DNA from: Xanthobacter sp. NM-59
GTDB taxonomy: Bacteria; Pseudomonadota; Alphaproteobacteria; Rhizobiales; Xanthobacteraceae
NCBI RefSeq assembly: GCF_021401125.1
Contig: NZ_JACBFQ010000014.1
Location: 1 to 64,000, forward strand
Length of the DNA: 64,000 bases
Direction: 5' to 3'
Position numbers and translations under genes: made by a program. Numbering within the stretch: position 1 is the first letter of the stretch; each line of letters begins with the position of its first letter. The notes under the pieces are model-generated. The model worked only from the letters and a program-made list of their open reading frames with translations, did not search any database and was not told the DNA's origin. Of this stretch, positions 32,056 to 41,951 are shown in pieces.

Positions 32056-32071
32056 TGTCGCAAAGGTGACA
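32056..32071. promoter_or_regulatory. NifA-type upstream site of the EF2563-like gene
   Basis: TGTCGCAAAGGTGACA, exact TGT-N10-ACA, about 130 bases upstream of the candidate -24 element. No other gene nearby would use it except, less likely, the BolA gene. Confidence 0.6.
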
Positions 32072-32214
32072 GGATGGTTGGCGCGAACGCGCCGGTTCAC
32101 CCCCCTTCACTCCGTCCATCTCCCGCAGCCGCGCGGACGAAACTCCTGTGAACACGAGCCGACGCCACTTGGTGCCGACCTTGCATGAGGGCCTGCGAAA
32201 GAGGAGCACAGACC

Positions 32215-32448
32215 ATGGCCATGGACGGAGCCGAAATCGAACGGCTGGTGAAAGTCGCCCTTCCGGACGCCCACGTTGTGATCGTGGACCTTGCCGGAGA
32301 CGGCGACCATTACGCCGCCCGCGTCACGTCCGAAGCATTCAAGGGCAAGAGCCGCGTGCAGCAGCACCAGATGGTTTACGCCGCCCTTCAGGGACAGATG
32401 GGCGGGGTGCTCCACGCTCTCGCGCTCGAGACCATCGTTCCGAAATAA
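32215..32448 (+). CDS. BolA family protein
   Basis: A protein of 77 residues: [23 protein letters not shown], then [26 protein letters not shown], the BolA helix-turn motif with the conserved R-V-x-x-H, and GGVLHALAL. BolA partners CGFS glutaredoxins in Fe-S trafficking, and that partner gene follows at once. GAGGAG lies eight bases before the ATG. Confidence 0.95.
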   Translation: MAMDGAEIERLVKVALPDAHVVIVDLAGDGDHYAARVTSEAFKGKSRVQQHQMVYAALQGQMGGVLHALALETIVPK

Positions 32449-32557
32449 GCCGTTCCCCGCGCCCACCGCCGCCCCTTCCCCGGCCCGGCGCAGCCCCAAA
32501 GGCGGGACCGCCCGCCCTCTCCCCTGTCAACGCCTGATCACCGCAAGGATCGCCCCG

Positions 32558-32890
32558 ATGGCCAACACCGCCGAACGCATCAAGGATCTCATCGAGAATA
32601 ACGACGTCGTGCTCTTCATGAAGGGCGTGCCGCAGGCGCCGCAGTGCGGCTTTTCCTCTGCCGTGGTGCAGGTGCTGGCCCAGGTCGGCGTGCCCTACGC
32701 CGCCGTGAACGTGCTGGAGGATCCCTTCATCCGCGAGGGCATCAAGGCCTATTCCAACTGGCCGACCATTCCCCAGCTCTACGTCAAGGGCGAATTCGTC
32801 GGTGGCTGTGACATCGTGCGCGAGATGTTCCAGGCGGGCGAGCTGGCCACGCTGCTCAGCGAAAAGGGCATCCTCGCCCCGGCCTCCTGA
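32558..32890 (+). CDS. grxD: monothiol CGFS glutaredoxin
   Basis: A protein of 110 residues: [17 protein letters not shown] gives the CGFS active site with C30, [20 protein letters not shown] the glutathione-binding segment. Grx4-type proteins carry a bridging [2Fe-2S] cluster with BolA. Pairing with the upstream BolA gene is the standard alphaproteobacterial arrangement and marks the return to core genome. Confidence 0.96.
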   Translation: MANTAERIKDLIENNDVVLFMKGVPQAPQCGFSSAVVQVLAQVGVPYAAVNVLEDPFIREGIKAYSNWPTIPQLYVKGEFVGGCDIVREMFQAGELATLLSEKGILAPAS

Positions 32891-32960
32891 GCCCCCTCGC
32901 GCCCGGCACCCGGCGCGCACAGGCCAACCAAACCCGCGCGCCCAGCACGCGGGCCGCAGG

Positions 32961-33016
32961 GCTAGACCGCTTCAACTCCGTGTAGAAACACGGAAGCGGT
33001 CTAGCCTTTTGTTTTT
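32961..33016 (+). terminator. terminator after the glutaredoxin gene
   Basis: GCTAGACCGCTTC (32961-32973) pairs with GAAGCGGTCTAGC (32993-33005), with a CCGTGT/ACACGG inner stem, followed by CTTTTGTTTTT. Confidence 0.93.
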
Positions 33017-33524
33017 ACACATTTCCTTCACCCGCATGGCCCCCGCTCCGCCGGGAAACGCTCCAGCCGTGTGCCCGCCTAGTGACGCGCGTCGAGGGGA
33101 ATGCAGCGCACCGAAAGCGGTCGCCGCTCCAGGGAAGCGAACAGCCCCGTAGAAACAGCATTCATTCAATGATTTAAGCAGTTGCCAGGTTCTACGGAAC
33201 AGGCGCAGGCGCCCTTGGCCCGCAGCCACCGCCGTCTCTGCACCGAAAGCGCGCGCCCGCGCGTGCCCGGGCCCATACGCCCTTGCGGCATGCCGAAGTC
33301 GGAAGAAGCTCAGGCGGTCCGCGCCTGCGATCCGCCACGCTTTCGCACAAGGGCCTGCCCCACGGCGGACGCCTTGATCCCTGCGAAAAGGTGGGGCCAC
33401 GCGCCGAGCCTCACCCGGTGAAATTGCTTCACCGGGCGCCCGACAATCGCCCGCTTTCACATCGCCAGCCCGCCAAGGGGTTGGCGATGTCTCTGCGACG
33501 CACGATCTCAGTTCGCGCGAAAGC
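33017..33524. other. intergenic region with two hairpins
   Basis: No gene is seen. CCCGGTGAA-N5-TTCACCGGG near 33415-33437 and ACATCGCCA...TGGCGATGT (33461-33492) are clear inverted repeats at the 3' side of the minus-strand secreted protein gene. Neither has a good T tract. Confidence 0.55.
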
Positions 33525-34019
33525 TCACTTCGCCTGGGCGGCGGTGGTGACCACGCCGGCCAGCCATTCCTGCTGGCTCACGCCACCGGCGCGGGCCTTG
33601 GCATTCACCGCGTCCACGACCGACGGCGGCAGCGTCACGTCGAGAATGATCTTGTCGGCGGATTCCAGCGCATAGACCAGACGCACGGTGCGGGCGGCGA
33701 AGGCCTGCATGCGGGCGGTCTTCTGCTCGTCCGTATAGGAGGCGCTGGCCGCCACGGTGGGGCAGTAGGCGCTCATGAGCCCATCGATGATGAGGGCCGG
33801 ACGCAGGCCGCTGGCCTTGAGCTTGTCCACCGCGGCGTTGAGCACCGGCGGGTTATCGAGGGGATCGCCCGCCGCGAGAAGGGCGGCCACCTCGGCAGAC
33901 GGCTTCTGCCCGGCCGGCAGCCAGGCGCATTCGAATTTTCCGGTCTGCGCCAGACCCATGCGGGGCATCGCACAGAGCGCGAGCGCGGCGACGGCAGCGA
34001 ACAAAGACGCTTTCTTCAT
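33525..34019 (-). CDS. secreted protein of unknown function
   Basis: A protein of 164 residues with a clear signal peptide (MKKASLFAAVAALALCAMPRMGLAQ). The mature part has two cysteines (FECAWLP and SAYCPTVAA) that could form a disulfide, then a C-terminal helical region. No enzyme motif. Presumed periplasmic. It is divergent from the dehydrogenase gene that follows. Confidence 0.8.
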   Translation of the reverse strand: MKKASLFAAVAALALCAMPRMGLAQTGKFECAWLPAGQKPSAEVAALLAAGDPLDNPPVLNAAVDKLKASGLRPALIIDGLMSAYCPTVAASASYTDEQKTARMQAFAARTVRLVYALESADKIILDVTLPPSVVDAVNAKARAGGVSQQEWLAGVVTTAAQAK

Positions 34020-34238
34020 GACGAATCCTGCCCATGGAAGCCAATCGGCCAAATCGGGCAAAGCTCTGGCACGCCGCACTCACGAATGCAACGCGGCGGA
34101 TGCGCTCGCCACCGCGCGGAACGCCGACGAACCGCGTGCAACACCGCCCGAAGCGGGCTGCGGCCCGGTCCGGTTTGTGACAATGTGGCCGGCCTCGCGG
34201 CGGCTCAGACGGCCCCGCCTTCATTTTCGGGATTCCCT

Positions 34239-35189
34239 ATGGCCCCTTCGTCCGCCACCCCCGTCATGCTCTGGGCCTGCACCGACATTGACCCTGCACC
34301 GTGGCTCGCGGTTTTCGCTCAGGAGATGCCTGAGCTGGACATCCGCCAATGGCCGGACATGGGGCGGGTGGAGGACATCACCTATGCCTTCGTATGGAAG
34401 GTTGCGCCGGGCGTGCTCGCGGGCCTGCCGAATCTCAAGGCGGTGTTCTCACTCGGCGCCGGAGTGGATCGGCTGGTCGCGCCCCAAGTGGTGCCGCCCC
34501 ACCTGCCACTGGTGCGCATGGCCGATCCGGGTCTGAAGGCGGGCATGAGTGAATTCGTGCTCATGCAGGCGCTTCACTATCATCGTGCCATGCCGAGCTT
34601 CGCCGCGCAGCAGGCCCGGCGCGAATGGCGCGAGCTGGCGGTGCCCCTGGCGCGCCATCGGGTGGTGGGCCTGATGGGCCTGGGCGAGCTGGGGCGGGCC
34701 TGCGCGGAGCATCTGCTGCGCCTCGGCTTTTCGGTGCGCGGCTGGTCCCGCTCCGCCCGCGCGCTGCCGGGCGTCACCGGCTTCCACGGCAGCGAGGGCT
34801 TCGGCCCCTTCCTTTCGCAAACCGAGATCCTGGTCTGCCTGCTGCCGCTGACCCCGGATACGCGCGGCATCCTGAACGCCCACACCTTCGCGCAAATGCC
34901 GAAGGGCGCTCACATCATCAATGTGGCGCGCGGCGGCCATCTGGTTGACGAGGATCTGCTGGCGGCCCTGGCGAGCGGCCAGATCGCAGGCGCCAGCCTC
35001 GACGTCTTTCATGAAGAGCCGCTGCCGCCGGAGCACCCGTTCTGGGCCCATCCGCGCATCATCGTCACCCCCCACGTCGCGGCGCCCACATACCCGGAAA
35101 CGGCGGCGCCCATGGTGATCGAGGGCATCCGCCGCCACCGCGCCGGCCTGCCGCTGTTGAACGTGGTGGATCGCGCCACCGGCTATTGA
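34239..35189 (+). CDS. ghrA: glyoxylate/hydroxypyruvate reductase A-like dehydrogenase
   Basis: A protein of 316 residues of the D-2-hydroxyacid dehydrogenase superfamily. The NAD(P) motif is GLMGLGELG near 140-150; LLPLTPDTRGILN, INVARGGHLVDEDLL, DVFHEEPLPPEHPFW and the catalytic-His segment VTPHVAAPT follow in order. It reduces glyoxylate or hydroxypyruvate. The ATG giving MAPSSATPV is used; upstream frame is unsupported. Confidence 0.9.
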   Translation: MAPSSATPVMLWACTDIDPAPWLAVFAQEMPELDIRQWPDMGRVEDITYAFVWKVAPGVLAGLPNLKAVFSLGAGVDRLVAPQVVPPHLPLVRMADPGLKAGMSEFVLMQALHYHRAMPSFAAQQARREWRELAVPLARHRVVGLMGLGELGRACAEHLLRLGFSVRGWSRSARALPGVTGFHGSEGFGPFLSQTEILVCLLPLTPDTRGILNAHTFAQMPKGAHIINVARGGHLVDEDLLAALASGQIAGASLDVFHEEPLPPEHPFWAHPRIIVTPHVAAPTYPETAAPMVIEGIRRHRAGLPLLNVVDRATGY

Positions 35190-35465
35190 CGATCCGCCGG
35201 GCGCCGTTGCCCTGGCTTCGGCCCCGCGGGGCACAAGGCGACGCAAGCCAGGCTCCGACGCAGCCTCGCCAAGCATCCGGTGGAACCCGGCCCTCAGCCG
35301 CCGCCGCCCGCACATCGGAAAGCCGAGCCGGGAATCGGCGGCAGGTGCACCGATGCATTCAGGCGACGACGACAGCCGCAGATCCTTTGCGAGAGAGCAA
35401 CTGATCCCACGCCTCGCTCGCCGTGGGATCAATAGACATTCGAGAGACACGGGTGCCCCGCTGGG

Positions 35466-35566
35466 CTCGTTCCCTCGCCCGCGAGCGGGAGGGCGGAGGA
35501 GCCGTTCGTGCCTCTCAGATGCAGGATCTCGCCTCGTTCCCTCGCCCGCGAGCGGGAGGGCGGAGG
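35466..35566. repeat. 34-bp perfect direct repeat pair
   Basis: Identical 34-bp units at 35466-35499 and 35533-35566, start-to-start distance 67 bases. Each contains CCCTCGCCC and GCGGGAGGG, so each can form a hairpin. This type of Ser/Pro-less GC palindrome is often dispersed in such genomes. Confidence 0.85.
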
Positions 35567-36025
35567 CGTGGCGAGAACCGCCCTTGTGTGCGGAAAGCGG
35601 CTTCAAGGCGCCGGCCTTCCCGCGGAGGACCCTTCAGCGCCGCTGCAGAATCCCCAGGCTCAATATTCGTCCTCCCCCGCAAGTGGGAACGGGGCGGCAC
35701 CAGCACCCCGGTGGCGGAACATGGGCCGCGCTCCATGCGCTGAATGGCGATGAACCTTGGAGCGTTTTCGAACGAGCCGGAGACCGGCAGGCGAACAAAA
35801 AGCGACTCAGCTCCGGGGACTAGGAGCTACCGACATCCAGCGCACGGGGCGCGGATATACCCCACCACCGTGGTCCTCATGGCGCGGCCCCATCTCCCGC
35901 TTGGGGGGGATGGCTGGGGTGGGGGCAAAATGTCGGGTAGGTGGCCCCGGCAGCGCAGCGAAGGGCAACGCCTCGAAAGGCTCAAAAGCCTTGCATCCCC
36001 TGGCTCTGCACCACTGGGCGGTGCT

Positions 36026-36076
36026 GGCCCAGCTGCGGTCCCGGCCCAGCTGCGGTCCGGGCCAAGGTTCGGTCCG
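36026..36076. repeat. three 17-bp imperfect tandem repeats
   Basis: Units GGCCCAGCTGCGGTCCC, GGCCCAGCTGCGGTCCG and GGCCAAGGTTCGGTCCG, with a fourth partial unit after them. Confidence 0.75.
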
Positions 36077-36484
36077 GGCCAAGGCGGCCCTGCCTGCCCC
36101 CTCACCCTCCCCCGCAGGCCGGAGAAGGACCGAGTCGCCGGCAAACCGTGCCTCTTAAATGTCGATCGGGCGTCGAGCGTGTTCCTGCTCCCAGGCGGGA
36201 GGAGTCGTCTCAAAACAGAAGTACCGACGGCCCGGACAGGGCACGCAGTTGCGTTGCCCTGTTGATTGGCATTCCGCGGGGCGCGCTCACGCGCCGCCGT
36301 GCGCCGTGGTGCGAGGTGGCCGGTGTCGTGAATAAAGGAAACACGCCCGAATGGGCTCGGGCCTTTGCCGCCCTATTGCGCGGGGCATTCCGGCCCCTCG
36401 CGGCAAGTCCTTTGGCACACGCCACGGTGTCCGATGCCGCAGCCAGCCGTGGACGACCACGTGCCACAGACCGACAGCACACCG

Positions 36485-36526
36485 CGCAAAACACAAAGCC
36501 CGGCAAAGCGCTTGCGCCAGCCGGGC
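36485..36526 (-). terminator. terminator of lpxC
   Basis: On the minus strand GCCCGGC and GCCGGGC form a stem followed by TTTGTGTTTTG, 60 bases after the lpxC stop. Confidence 0.7.
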
Positions 36527-36584
36527 CATGGCAAAATCTCGATTTCAGCTCGGCCCGAAACAAGCGCTCCGGGTCGCGAAAGCC

Positions 36585-37517
36585 TCACAGATCGGGAGCG
36601 AACACCGGCACCGGGGTGGCACCGGCGATTTCGGCGCCCACGGTCTCGCGCACCGGGCGGGCCTCGTCCACCACCGCATAGGCGGAGCGGTCGGCCAGCA
36701 AAGCGTTGACCATCTGGAAATTCAGCTTGTGGCCGCCGCGGAAGGAGCGATAGCGGGCCAGCAGCGGCAGGCCGGCGAGGGCGAGATCACCCACCGCGTC
36801 GAGGGCCTTATGGCGCACGAACTCGTCGGAGAAGCGCAGGCCGTCCGGATTGATGACGCCACCCTCATCCAGGCACACGGTGTTTTCCAGCGCGGCGCCA
36901 CGGGCATAGCCGGCGGCGCGCAGGCGCTCCACATCCTTCAGGAAGCCGAAGGTGCGGGCCTTGGCCAGCTCGCGGCGGAACACCGAGGGGGACATGGTGG
37001 CGGCGAAGCGCTGGCGGCCGATGGCCTCGTGGGTGAAGTCGATTTCCACTTCCAGGCGGAAGCCGGCGTCATAGGGCAGCAGCTCGCCGAAGGCAGCGCC
37101 ATTTTCCACCCGCACGGGCTTCAGAATCTTGAGATACTTGCGACGGCCATTGAGGGTGGAGATGCCGGCGGCGTCGATGGCCGCGACGAATTCCACCGCG
37201 CTGCCGTCAAGGATCGGCACTTCCGGCCCGTCAATCTCCACCACAGCGTTGTCGACACCGAGGCCGTTGAAGGTGGCCAGCAGGTGTTCCACCGTCGAGA
37301 CCAGCGCGCCGGAGCGGTCGCCGAGCACGGTGGCGAGGTCGGTAGCCTGCACGGACTTATGGGAAACGGTGGCCTTGCGAGGGGCGCTGTCGGCGAAGGA
37401 ACGAACGAAGACGATTCCAGTGTTCGCGGCTGCCGGCTTCAGAGTGAGGGTCGCCTCGACCCCGGCGTGAACGCCGGCCCCCTTCAGGGCAATCTCGCGA
37501 GCCAGAGTGGTCTGCAT
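36585..37517 (-). CDS. lpxC: UDP-3-O-acyl-N-acetylglucosamine deacetylase LpxC
   Basis: A protein of 310 residues: QTTLAREIALKGAGVHAG start, TVEHLLATFNGLGVDNA with the first zinc histidine region, EIDGPEVPILDGSA, and RHKALDAVGDLALAG with the second His/Asp zinc site; GGHKLNFQMV follows. It catalyses the committed step of lipid A synthesis. The short MQTTL start is preferred over an unsupported upstream frame. Downstream of ftsZ, as is usual in alphaproteobacteria. Confidence 0.97.
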   Translation of the reverse strand: MQTTLAREIALKGAGVHAGVEATLTLKPAAANTGIVFVRSFADSAPRKATVSHKSVQATDLATVLGDRSGALVSTVEHLLATFNGLGVDNAVVEIDGPEVPILDGSAVEFVAAIDAAGISTLNGRRKYLKILKPVRVENGAAFGELLPYDAGFRLEVEIDFTHEAIGRQRFAATMSPSVFRRELAKARTFGFLKDVERLRAAGYARGAALENTVCLDEGGVINPDGLRFSDEFVRHKALDAVGDLALAGLPLLARYRSFRGGHKLNFQMVNALLADRSAYAVVDEARPVRETVGAEIAGATPVPVFAPDL

Positions 37518-37746
37518 AATCGGTGTCGTCCCATGCGCGGGGGCGCGGACCACGAAACGGTCCCCAACCTTCCCCCAAAGCTCCACCTTGCCTTCCCACT
37601 TTCGCCGCGGTTGTCCAAAGAAACTGTCAACGCGCAGCGTGTGGGTCGATCAGGATTGGGGGCACCCTAGTCCCCGCGCGTGGCTGCGCCAAATCACGCT
37701 TGCTTACCGCCTGTTACTGTCCTGAAATAGGTTATTTTCCTTATTT

Positions 37747-37785
37747 AACAAAAGCTTAAGGCCGGCCATGACGGCCGGCCTTAAG
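37747..37785 (-). terminator. terminator of ftsZ
   Basis: CTTAAGGCCGGCC (37755-37767) pairs exactly with 37773-37785. On the minus strand CTTTTGTT follows. It separates ftsZ from lpxC transcripts. Confidence 0.88.
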
Positions 37786-37822
37786 GCTCTTGTTACAGGG
37801 TCGGAGCGCGTTCCGGCGCGAC

Positions 37823-39553
37823 TCAGTTGGCCTGGCGGCGCAGGAAGGCGGGGATTTCGAGGTGATCGTCCTCATCCCCACGCTGCGGCGCGGGACGGGT
37901 GGGCACCTCCATCACGGGCCGGCTCTGCGGGCGCTTGGCGAACTCGGAAACCGCCTCGCCGGGATGACCGCCGACCACGGGGCGCTGGTCCTGGTAGCCG
38001 CGCGGCTGATCCTGGTAGCGGGGCTCCGCGGGGCGACGCTCGGGAGCGCGCATGCTGGGCTGGTCACGACGCACCGGCTCGGGTTCCGGCTCCTCGCGGC
38101 GGCCCACATGGGCGAGACGCTGAAGCAGGGTCATGCGCTTCTTGTCGGGCTGGGCCTGCTCCACCGGCGGCTCGCCGCGCTGGGCGCGGATCTGGTTCTG
38201 GGCGGGCAGCGGCAGCTCGTCCACGCGCGGCATGCGGGTGGTGCGCACGCGCTGGCTCGGCGGCGGGATATAGGGGGCGAAGTCGTCCTCTTCCTGCACC
38301 TGGGCGGGCGCGGGAGCCGGCTCCGGCTCGGCCAGATAGGACTGGCGCGGCGCGGCGGCGCGAATGGTCACCTCGTCGATGGCCACGGGCTCTTCCGGCA
38401 TCGGCGCGGGCGCCGGCTGCTGGGAAACGGGGGCGAAATCCTCGAGGCCGATGAGGTCCTCGGCGGAGATGGAGGCCACCGCCGAATGGATCTGCGCCTC
38501 ACGGGCGGCTTCCACGGCCACGCGGCCGGCATTGGACATCTTGCGCCCGCCGAGATCGGCCGGCGGCTGGATCTGGTCCGGGATGGAGAGCGGATCGATG
38601 CCGGTGGCCACCACGGACACGCGGATGATGCCGTCCAGCATCTCGTCGAAGGTGGCGCCGAGGATGATGTTGGCGTCGGGGTCCACTTCCTCGCGGATGC
38701 GGGTCGCCGCTTCGTCCACCTCGAACAAGGTCATGTCCTTGCCGCCGGTGATGGAGATGAGGAGGCCGCGGGCCCCCTGCATGGAGGTTTCGTCCAGCAG
38801 CGGGTTGGCGATGGCGGCCTCGGCGGCCTGCAGCGCGCGCTTCTCGCCCGATGCCTCGCCGGTGCCCATCATCGCCTTGCCCATGTCGCGCATCACGGCG
38901 CGCACGTCGGCGAAGTCGAGATTGATGAGGCCTTCCTTCACCATCAAATCGGTGATGCAGGCCACGCCCGAATAGAGCACCTGGTCGGCCATCGCGAACG
39001 CGTCGGCGAAGGTGGTCTTCTCATTGGCCACCCGGAACAGGTTCTGGTTCGGGATGACGATGAGGGTGTCGACGCTCTTCTGGAGCTCGGTGATGCCGTG
39101 CTCGGCCACGCGCATGCGGCGCAGGCCCTCGAAGTGGAAGGGCTTGGTCACCACGCCCACGGTGAGGATGCCGAGCTCGCGGGCGGCGCGGGCCACCACG
39201 GCGGCAGCGCCGGTGCCGGTACCGCCGCCCATGCCGGCGGTGATGAACACCATGTGCGAGCCGGACAGGTGGTCACGGATCTCGTCGATGACCTCTTCCG
39301 CGGCGGCGCGGCCGACTTCCGGCTGGGAGCCGGCGCCGAGGCCTTCCGTCACCGCCACACCCATCTGCACCACGCGCTCGGCCTTGGTGAGGGTGAGGGC
39401 CTGGGCGTCGGTGTTCGCAACCACGAACTCCACGCCGCTCAGCCCCGAGGCGATCATGTTGTTGACAGCGTTGCCACCGGCACCGCCCACACCGAACACC
39501 GTGATCCGCGGACGGAGCTCACGAATGTCGGGCATCTGAAGGTTGATCGTCAT
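37823..39553 (-). CDS. ftsZ: cell division GTPase FtsZ
   Basis: A protein of 576 residues. The tubulin signature GGGTGTG follows [20 protein letters not shown] near residue 20 and [14 protein letters not shown] are further family motifs. The domain ends near residue 320; a long variable linker rich in Pro, Gln and Arg follows, and the C-terminal anchor peptide [12 protein letters not shown] binds FtsA. The length is typical of alphaproteobacterial FtsZ with a long linker. Forms the cytokinetic ring. Confidence 0.98.
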   Translation of the reverse strand: MTINLQMPDIRELRPRITVFGVGGAGGNAVNNMIASGLSGVEFVVANTDAQALTLTKAERVVQMGVAVTEGLGAGSQPEVGRAAAEEVIDEIRDHLSGSHMVFITAGMGGGTGTGAAAVVARAARELGILTVGVVTKPFHFEGLRRMRVAEHGITELQKSVDTLIVIPNQNLFRVANEKTTFADAFAMADQVLYSGVACITDLMVKEGLINLDFADVRAVMRDMGKAMMGTGEASGEKRALQAAEAAIANPLLDETSMQGARGLLISITGGKDMTLFEVDEAATRIREEVDPDANIILGATFDEMLDGIIRVSVVATGIDPLSIPDQIQPPADLGGRKMSNAGRVAVEAAREAQIHSAVASISAEDLIGLEDFAPVSQQPAPAPMPEEPVAIDEVTIRAAAPRQSYLAEPEPAPAPAQVQEEDDFAPYIPPPSQRVRTTRMPRVDELPLPAQNQIRAQRGEPPVEQAQPDKKRMTLLQRLAHVGRREEPEPEPVRRDQPSMRAPERRPAEPRYQDQPRGYQDQRPVVGGHPGEAVSEFAKRPQSRPVMEVPTRPAPQRGDEDDHLEIPAFLRRQAN

Positions 39554-39642
39554 GTTTTAGCTCCGTCGAACCCGCTCGGCTCAGACCGCCTGTCGATGAA
39601 TCCCGTTGACCACTTTGTTACTGCTGATTTGGTTAACCATGT

Positions 39643-40968
39643 CTAAAAGCTGTCCTTCAGCCAGCGCCCAACGCGGCCGAAATAACCCTGGGGCTCGGCG
39701 CCCACGGCCTGCCGCCGGCGCGGCTCGAAGTGTTCAAGGCCAGCGGCTTGCGGGTAGACGAGCAGGCCCGCCGTGACCGCAAACGCCGCCCCGCGCGCCG
39801 CTTCCGGCAGGCGCGAAACTCCTAACGGACGGCCGATGCGCACCTGCGGCCCGATCACCCGCGCCACCAGGTCCGCGAGCCCCTGCAGCTGCGCCGCGCC
39901 GCCGGTGAGGACGATGCGCCGGCCGGCATCCCCGGCATGACCGGAAGACTTCAGTCGCTCGCGAATCAATTCCACGATTTCTTCCGCGCGCGGACGCACG
40001 ATGGTGACGAGGCGCGATTTGGGCACCATCTGCGCCTGGTCGCGGGAATCTCCCGAGAGCGGCGGCACGGTGAGCATGTCGTGCTCGTCGGAGGAGACGG
40101 CCACCACCGCCCCGTGCAGGGCCTTCAGGCGCTCCGCGTCGGCCAGGCGCGCCGGCAGGCCGCGCGCGACATCGTTGGTGATGTGGTGGCCGCCGAGGGC
40201 GACCCCGTCCACATAGACGCAGTGCCCGCCATCCACGATGGCGAAGGTGGTGGTGCCGGCCCCCATGTCGATGAGGGTGACGCCCAGCTCCATCTCATCA
40301 TCGGTGAGGGAGGAGAGCGCGGCCGCGTAGGGCGCGGCCACCATGGCCTCGATGGAGAGGTGGCAGCGCTCCACGCACAGCACCAGATTCTTCAGCGCCG
40401 TGAGGTCGGCGGTGATGACGTGCATGTCGGCGCCAAGCTCGCGGCCCAGCATGCCGCACGGCTCGCCGATGCCCGAGCGCCCGTCCAGGGAATAGCCCAC
40501 CGGCAGCGCGTGCATCACGGCCCGCCCGTCGCCCACCGCATAGGTGGACGCGGCCTCCAGCACGCGGCGGATGTCGAATTCCTCCACCGCCGGCGCGGTC
40601 AGGCGCACCGCCGCTTCATAATGTTGCGAGGCGAGCCGGCCGCCGGAAACGCCCACCACCACCGAGGCGATCTGCACGCCGGAGGCGCGCTCCGCCATGT
40701 CCACGGCTTGGCGGATGGCGAGCTCGGCCTTGGCCATGTCCACCACCGCGCCGCCCTTGATGCCATAGGCGCGGGTGTGGCCGATGCCGAGAACGTCGAT
40801 GGAATGGGTGCGCCGGCTCAGCACGTCCGACGCGCCACGGGGCTTCAGCTTGGCGATGGCGCACACCACCTTGCTGGTGCCGATGTCGAGCACGCCGACA
40901 ATGCCACCCTTGCGCGGCGGCAACGGACGCATCTTCGGCGCGAACCCCTGGGCGAGCCGGGACCTCAT
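39643..40968 (-). CDS. ftsA: cell division actin-like protein FtsA
   Basis: A protein of 441 residues: VGVLDIGTSKVVCAIAKL is the phosphate 1 loop of the actin fold; GVTLIDMGAGTTTFAIVDGG the phosphate 2 loop; RIVLTGGAAQLQGL the adenosine motif. A C-terminal amphipathic end (YFGRVGRWLKDSF) is the membrane-targeting helix. It tethers FtsZ to the membrane. The start overlaps the ftsQ stop (ATGA). Confidence 0.97.
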   Translation of the reverse strand: MRSRLAQGFAPKMRPLPPRKGGIVGVLDIGTSKVVCAIAKLKPRGASDVLSRRTHSIDVLGIGHTRAYGIKGGAVVDMAKAELAIRQAVDMAERASGVQIASVVVGVSGGRLASQHYEAAVRLTAPAVEEFDIRRVLEAASTYAVGDGRAVMHALPVGYSLDGRSGIGEPCGMLGRELGADMHVITADLTALKNLVLCVERCHLSIEAMVAAPYAAALSSLTDDEMELGVTLIDMGAGTTTFAIVDGGHCVYVDGVALGGHHITNDVARGLPARLADAERLKALHGAVVAVSSDEHDMLTVPPLSGDSRDQAQMVPKSRLVTIVRPRAEEIVELIRERLKSSGHAGDAGRRIVLTGGAAQLQGLADLVARVIGPQVRIGRPLGVSRLPEAARGAAFAVTAGLLVYPQAAGLEHFEPRRRQAVGAEPQGYFGRVGRWLKDSF

Positions 40969-41951
40969 GCGGGGCCTCCTTTTTTGGCCTTGGCCTTCGC
41001 CTTCAGCATTTCATCGCGGGCGGCGGCGGCGGCGTCCGACAGGCGCACCGCCACCCGATCGGGCAGGCGCATGTCGATGATGGTGATGTCTCGGGTGAGC
41101 AGCTTCTTGTCCCGATCAAGGGCGACCAGCTGCGTCAGCGCGCCTTCCATGCCCTTTTCGGGCAGGCGCACGTCGATGCCGTTGTGCATCTTCAGGGTCC
41201 AGCGGCGCTCGGCCACCAGGATGGCGGCGCGCACCTGGGCCTTCAGGTCCGGCAGGCGGGCCAAGGCGTCGACGATCTCGCCCACATGCTTCTGCGCGCC
41301 CTCGCCCACCACGATGGGCAGCTCCACATAGCGCGGATCGTCCGAATAGGGGGCGATGGGCGTGCCGTCACGGGAGATCACCTTGATCTCGCCATTCACC
41401 TGCCAGAGGGCGAAAGCCTGGCGCTCGACGACGGCGATGTCGATGCGGTCGGGAAACTGCTTGCGCACGCTCGCCGACTGAATCCAGGGCAGCTCCTCCA
41501 GCTTCACGCGCATCTCGTCCGCGTTCACGAACAGGATGGAGGTGGAGCCCTTGATGCCCGCCGCATCTAGGATCTGCTGCGGCGTGACGTGATTATGACC
41601 CGAGAGATTGACCTCGCGGATCTTGAAGCCGGCCACGTTGGCGGCGGCGTCGGCGAGGTCCATGCCCACGCCTTTCGCCTCTTCCATGTGGCCGCCGAGG
41701 GCGATGCCGTAGGCGGAGAAGCCGCCGATGACCACCGCCGTCAGCACCCCCGCGCCATGCCGGCCCAGCCGCGAGGCGCCGAGGCGCACCGTGAGCCGCC
41801 GCAGCAGGATGGCGGTGCGGCTCGCCGGGCGCGGCTCGACGGGCAGGCGCTTGTGCCGGCCGGGCGGCGGCGCGACCTTGGGCGTCGCACCATGCGGCGC
41901 CGTCCCCTTGCGGGGCCCTACCGATCCAGCGACGCGTCCTCCACCATCCAT
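40965..41951 (-). CDS. ftsQ: cell division protein FtsQ
   Basis: A protein of 328 residues: cytoplasmic Pro/Arg-rich N-terminus, one membrane helix near 80-100 (HGAGVLTAVVIGGFSAYGIALGG), then a POTRA domain (FKIREVNLSGHNHVTPQQIL) and the FtsQ beta domain (LPWIQSASVRKQFPDRIDIAVVERQAFALW). A divisome scaffold. The start overlaps the ddl end by 34 bases; a later start cannot be excluded. Confidence 0.95.
   Translation of the reverse strand: MDGGGRVAGSVGPRKGTAPHGATPKVAPPPGRHKRLPVEPRPASRTAILLRRLTVRLGASRLGRHGAGVLTAVVIGGFSAYGIALGGHMEEAKGVGMDLADAAANVAGFKIREVNLSGHNHVTPQQILDAAGIKGSTSILFVNADEMRVKLEELPWIQSASVRKQFPDRIDIAVVERQAFALWQVNGEIKVISRDGTPIAPYSDDPRYVELPIVVGEGAQKHVGEIVDALARLPDLKAQVRAAILVAERRWTLKMHNGIDVRLPEKGMEGALTQLVALDRDKKLLTRDITIIDMRLPDRVAVRLSDAAAAARDEMLKAKAKAKKGGPA

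Larger units (their letters stand above)
35190..36584. other. 1.4-kb non-coding region rich in repeats
   Basis: The longest gap in the window. Open frames here are low-complexity and overlap on both strands. It holds a 34-bp perfect direct repeat, a 17-bp tandem repeat and several palindromic GC stretches. The end carries the lpxC terminator. I see no RNA gene I can name. Confidence 0.6.

Noticed and set aside
35744-36681. Several open frames in the ghrA-lpxC gap
   Set aside because: They coincide with tandem repeats, are rich in Pro/Arg/Gly, and overlap each other on both strands.
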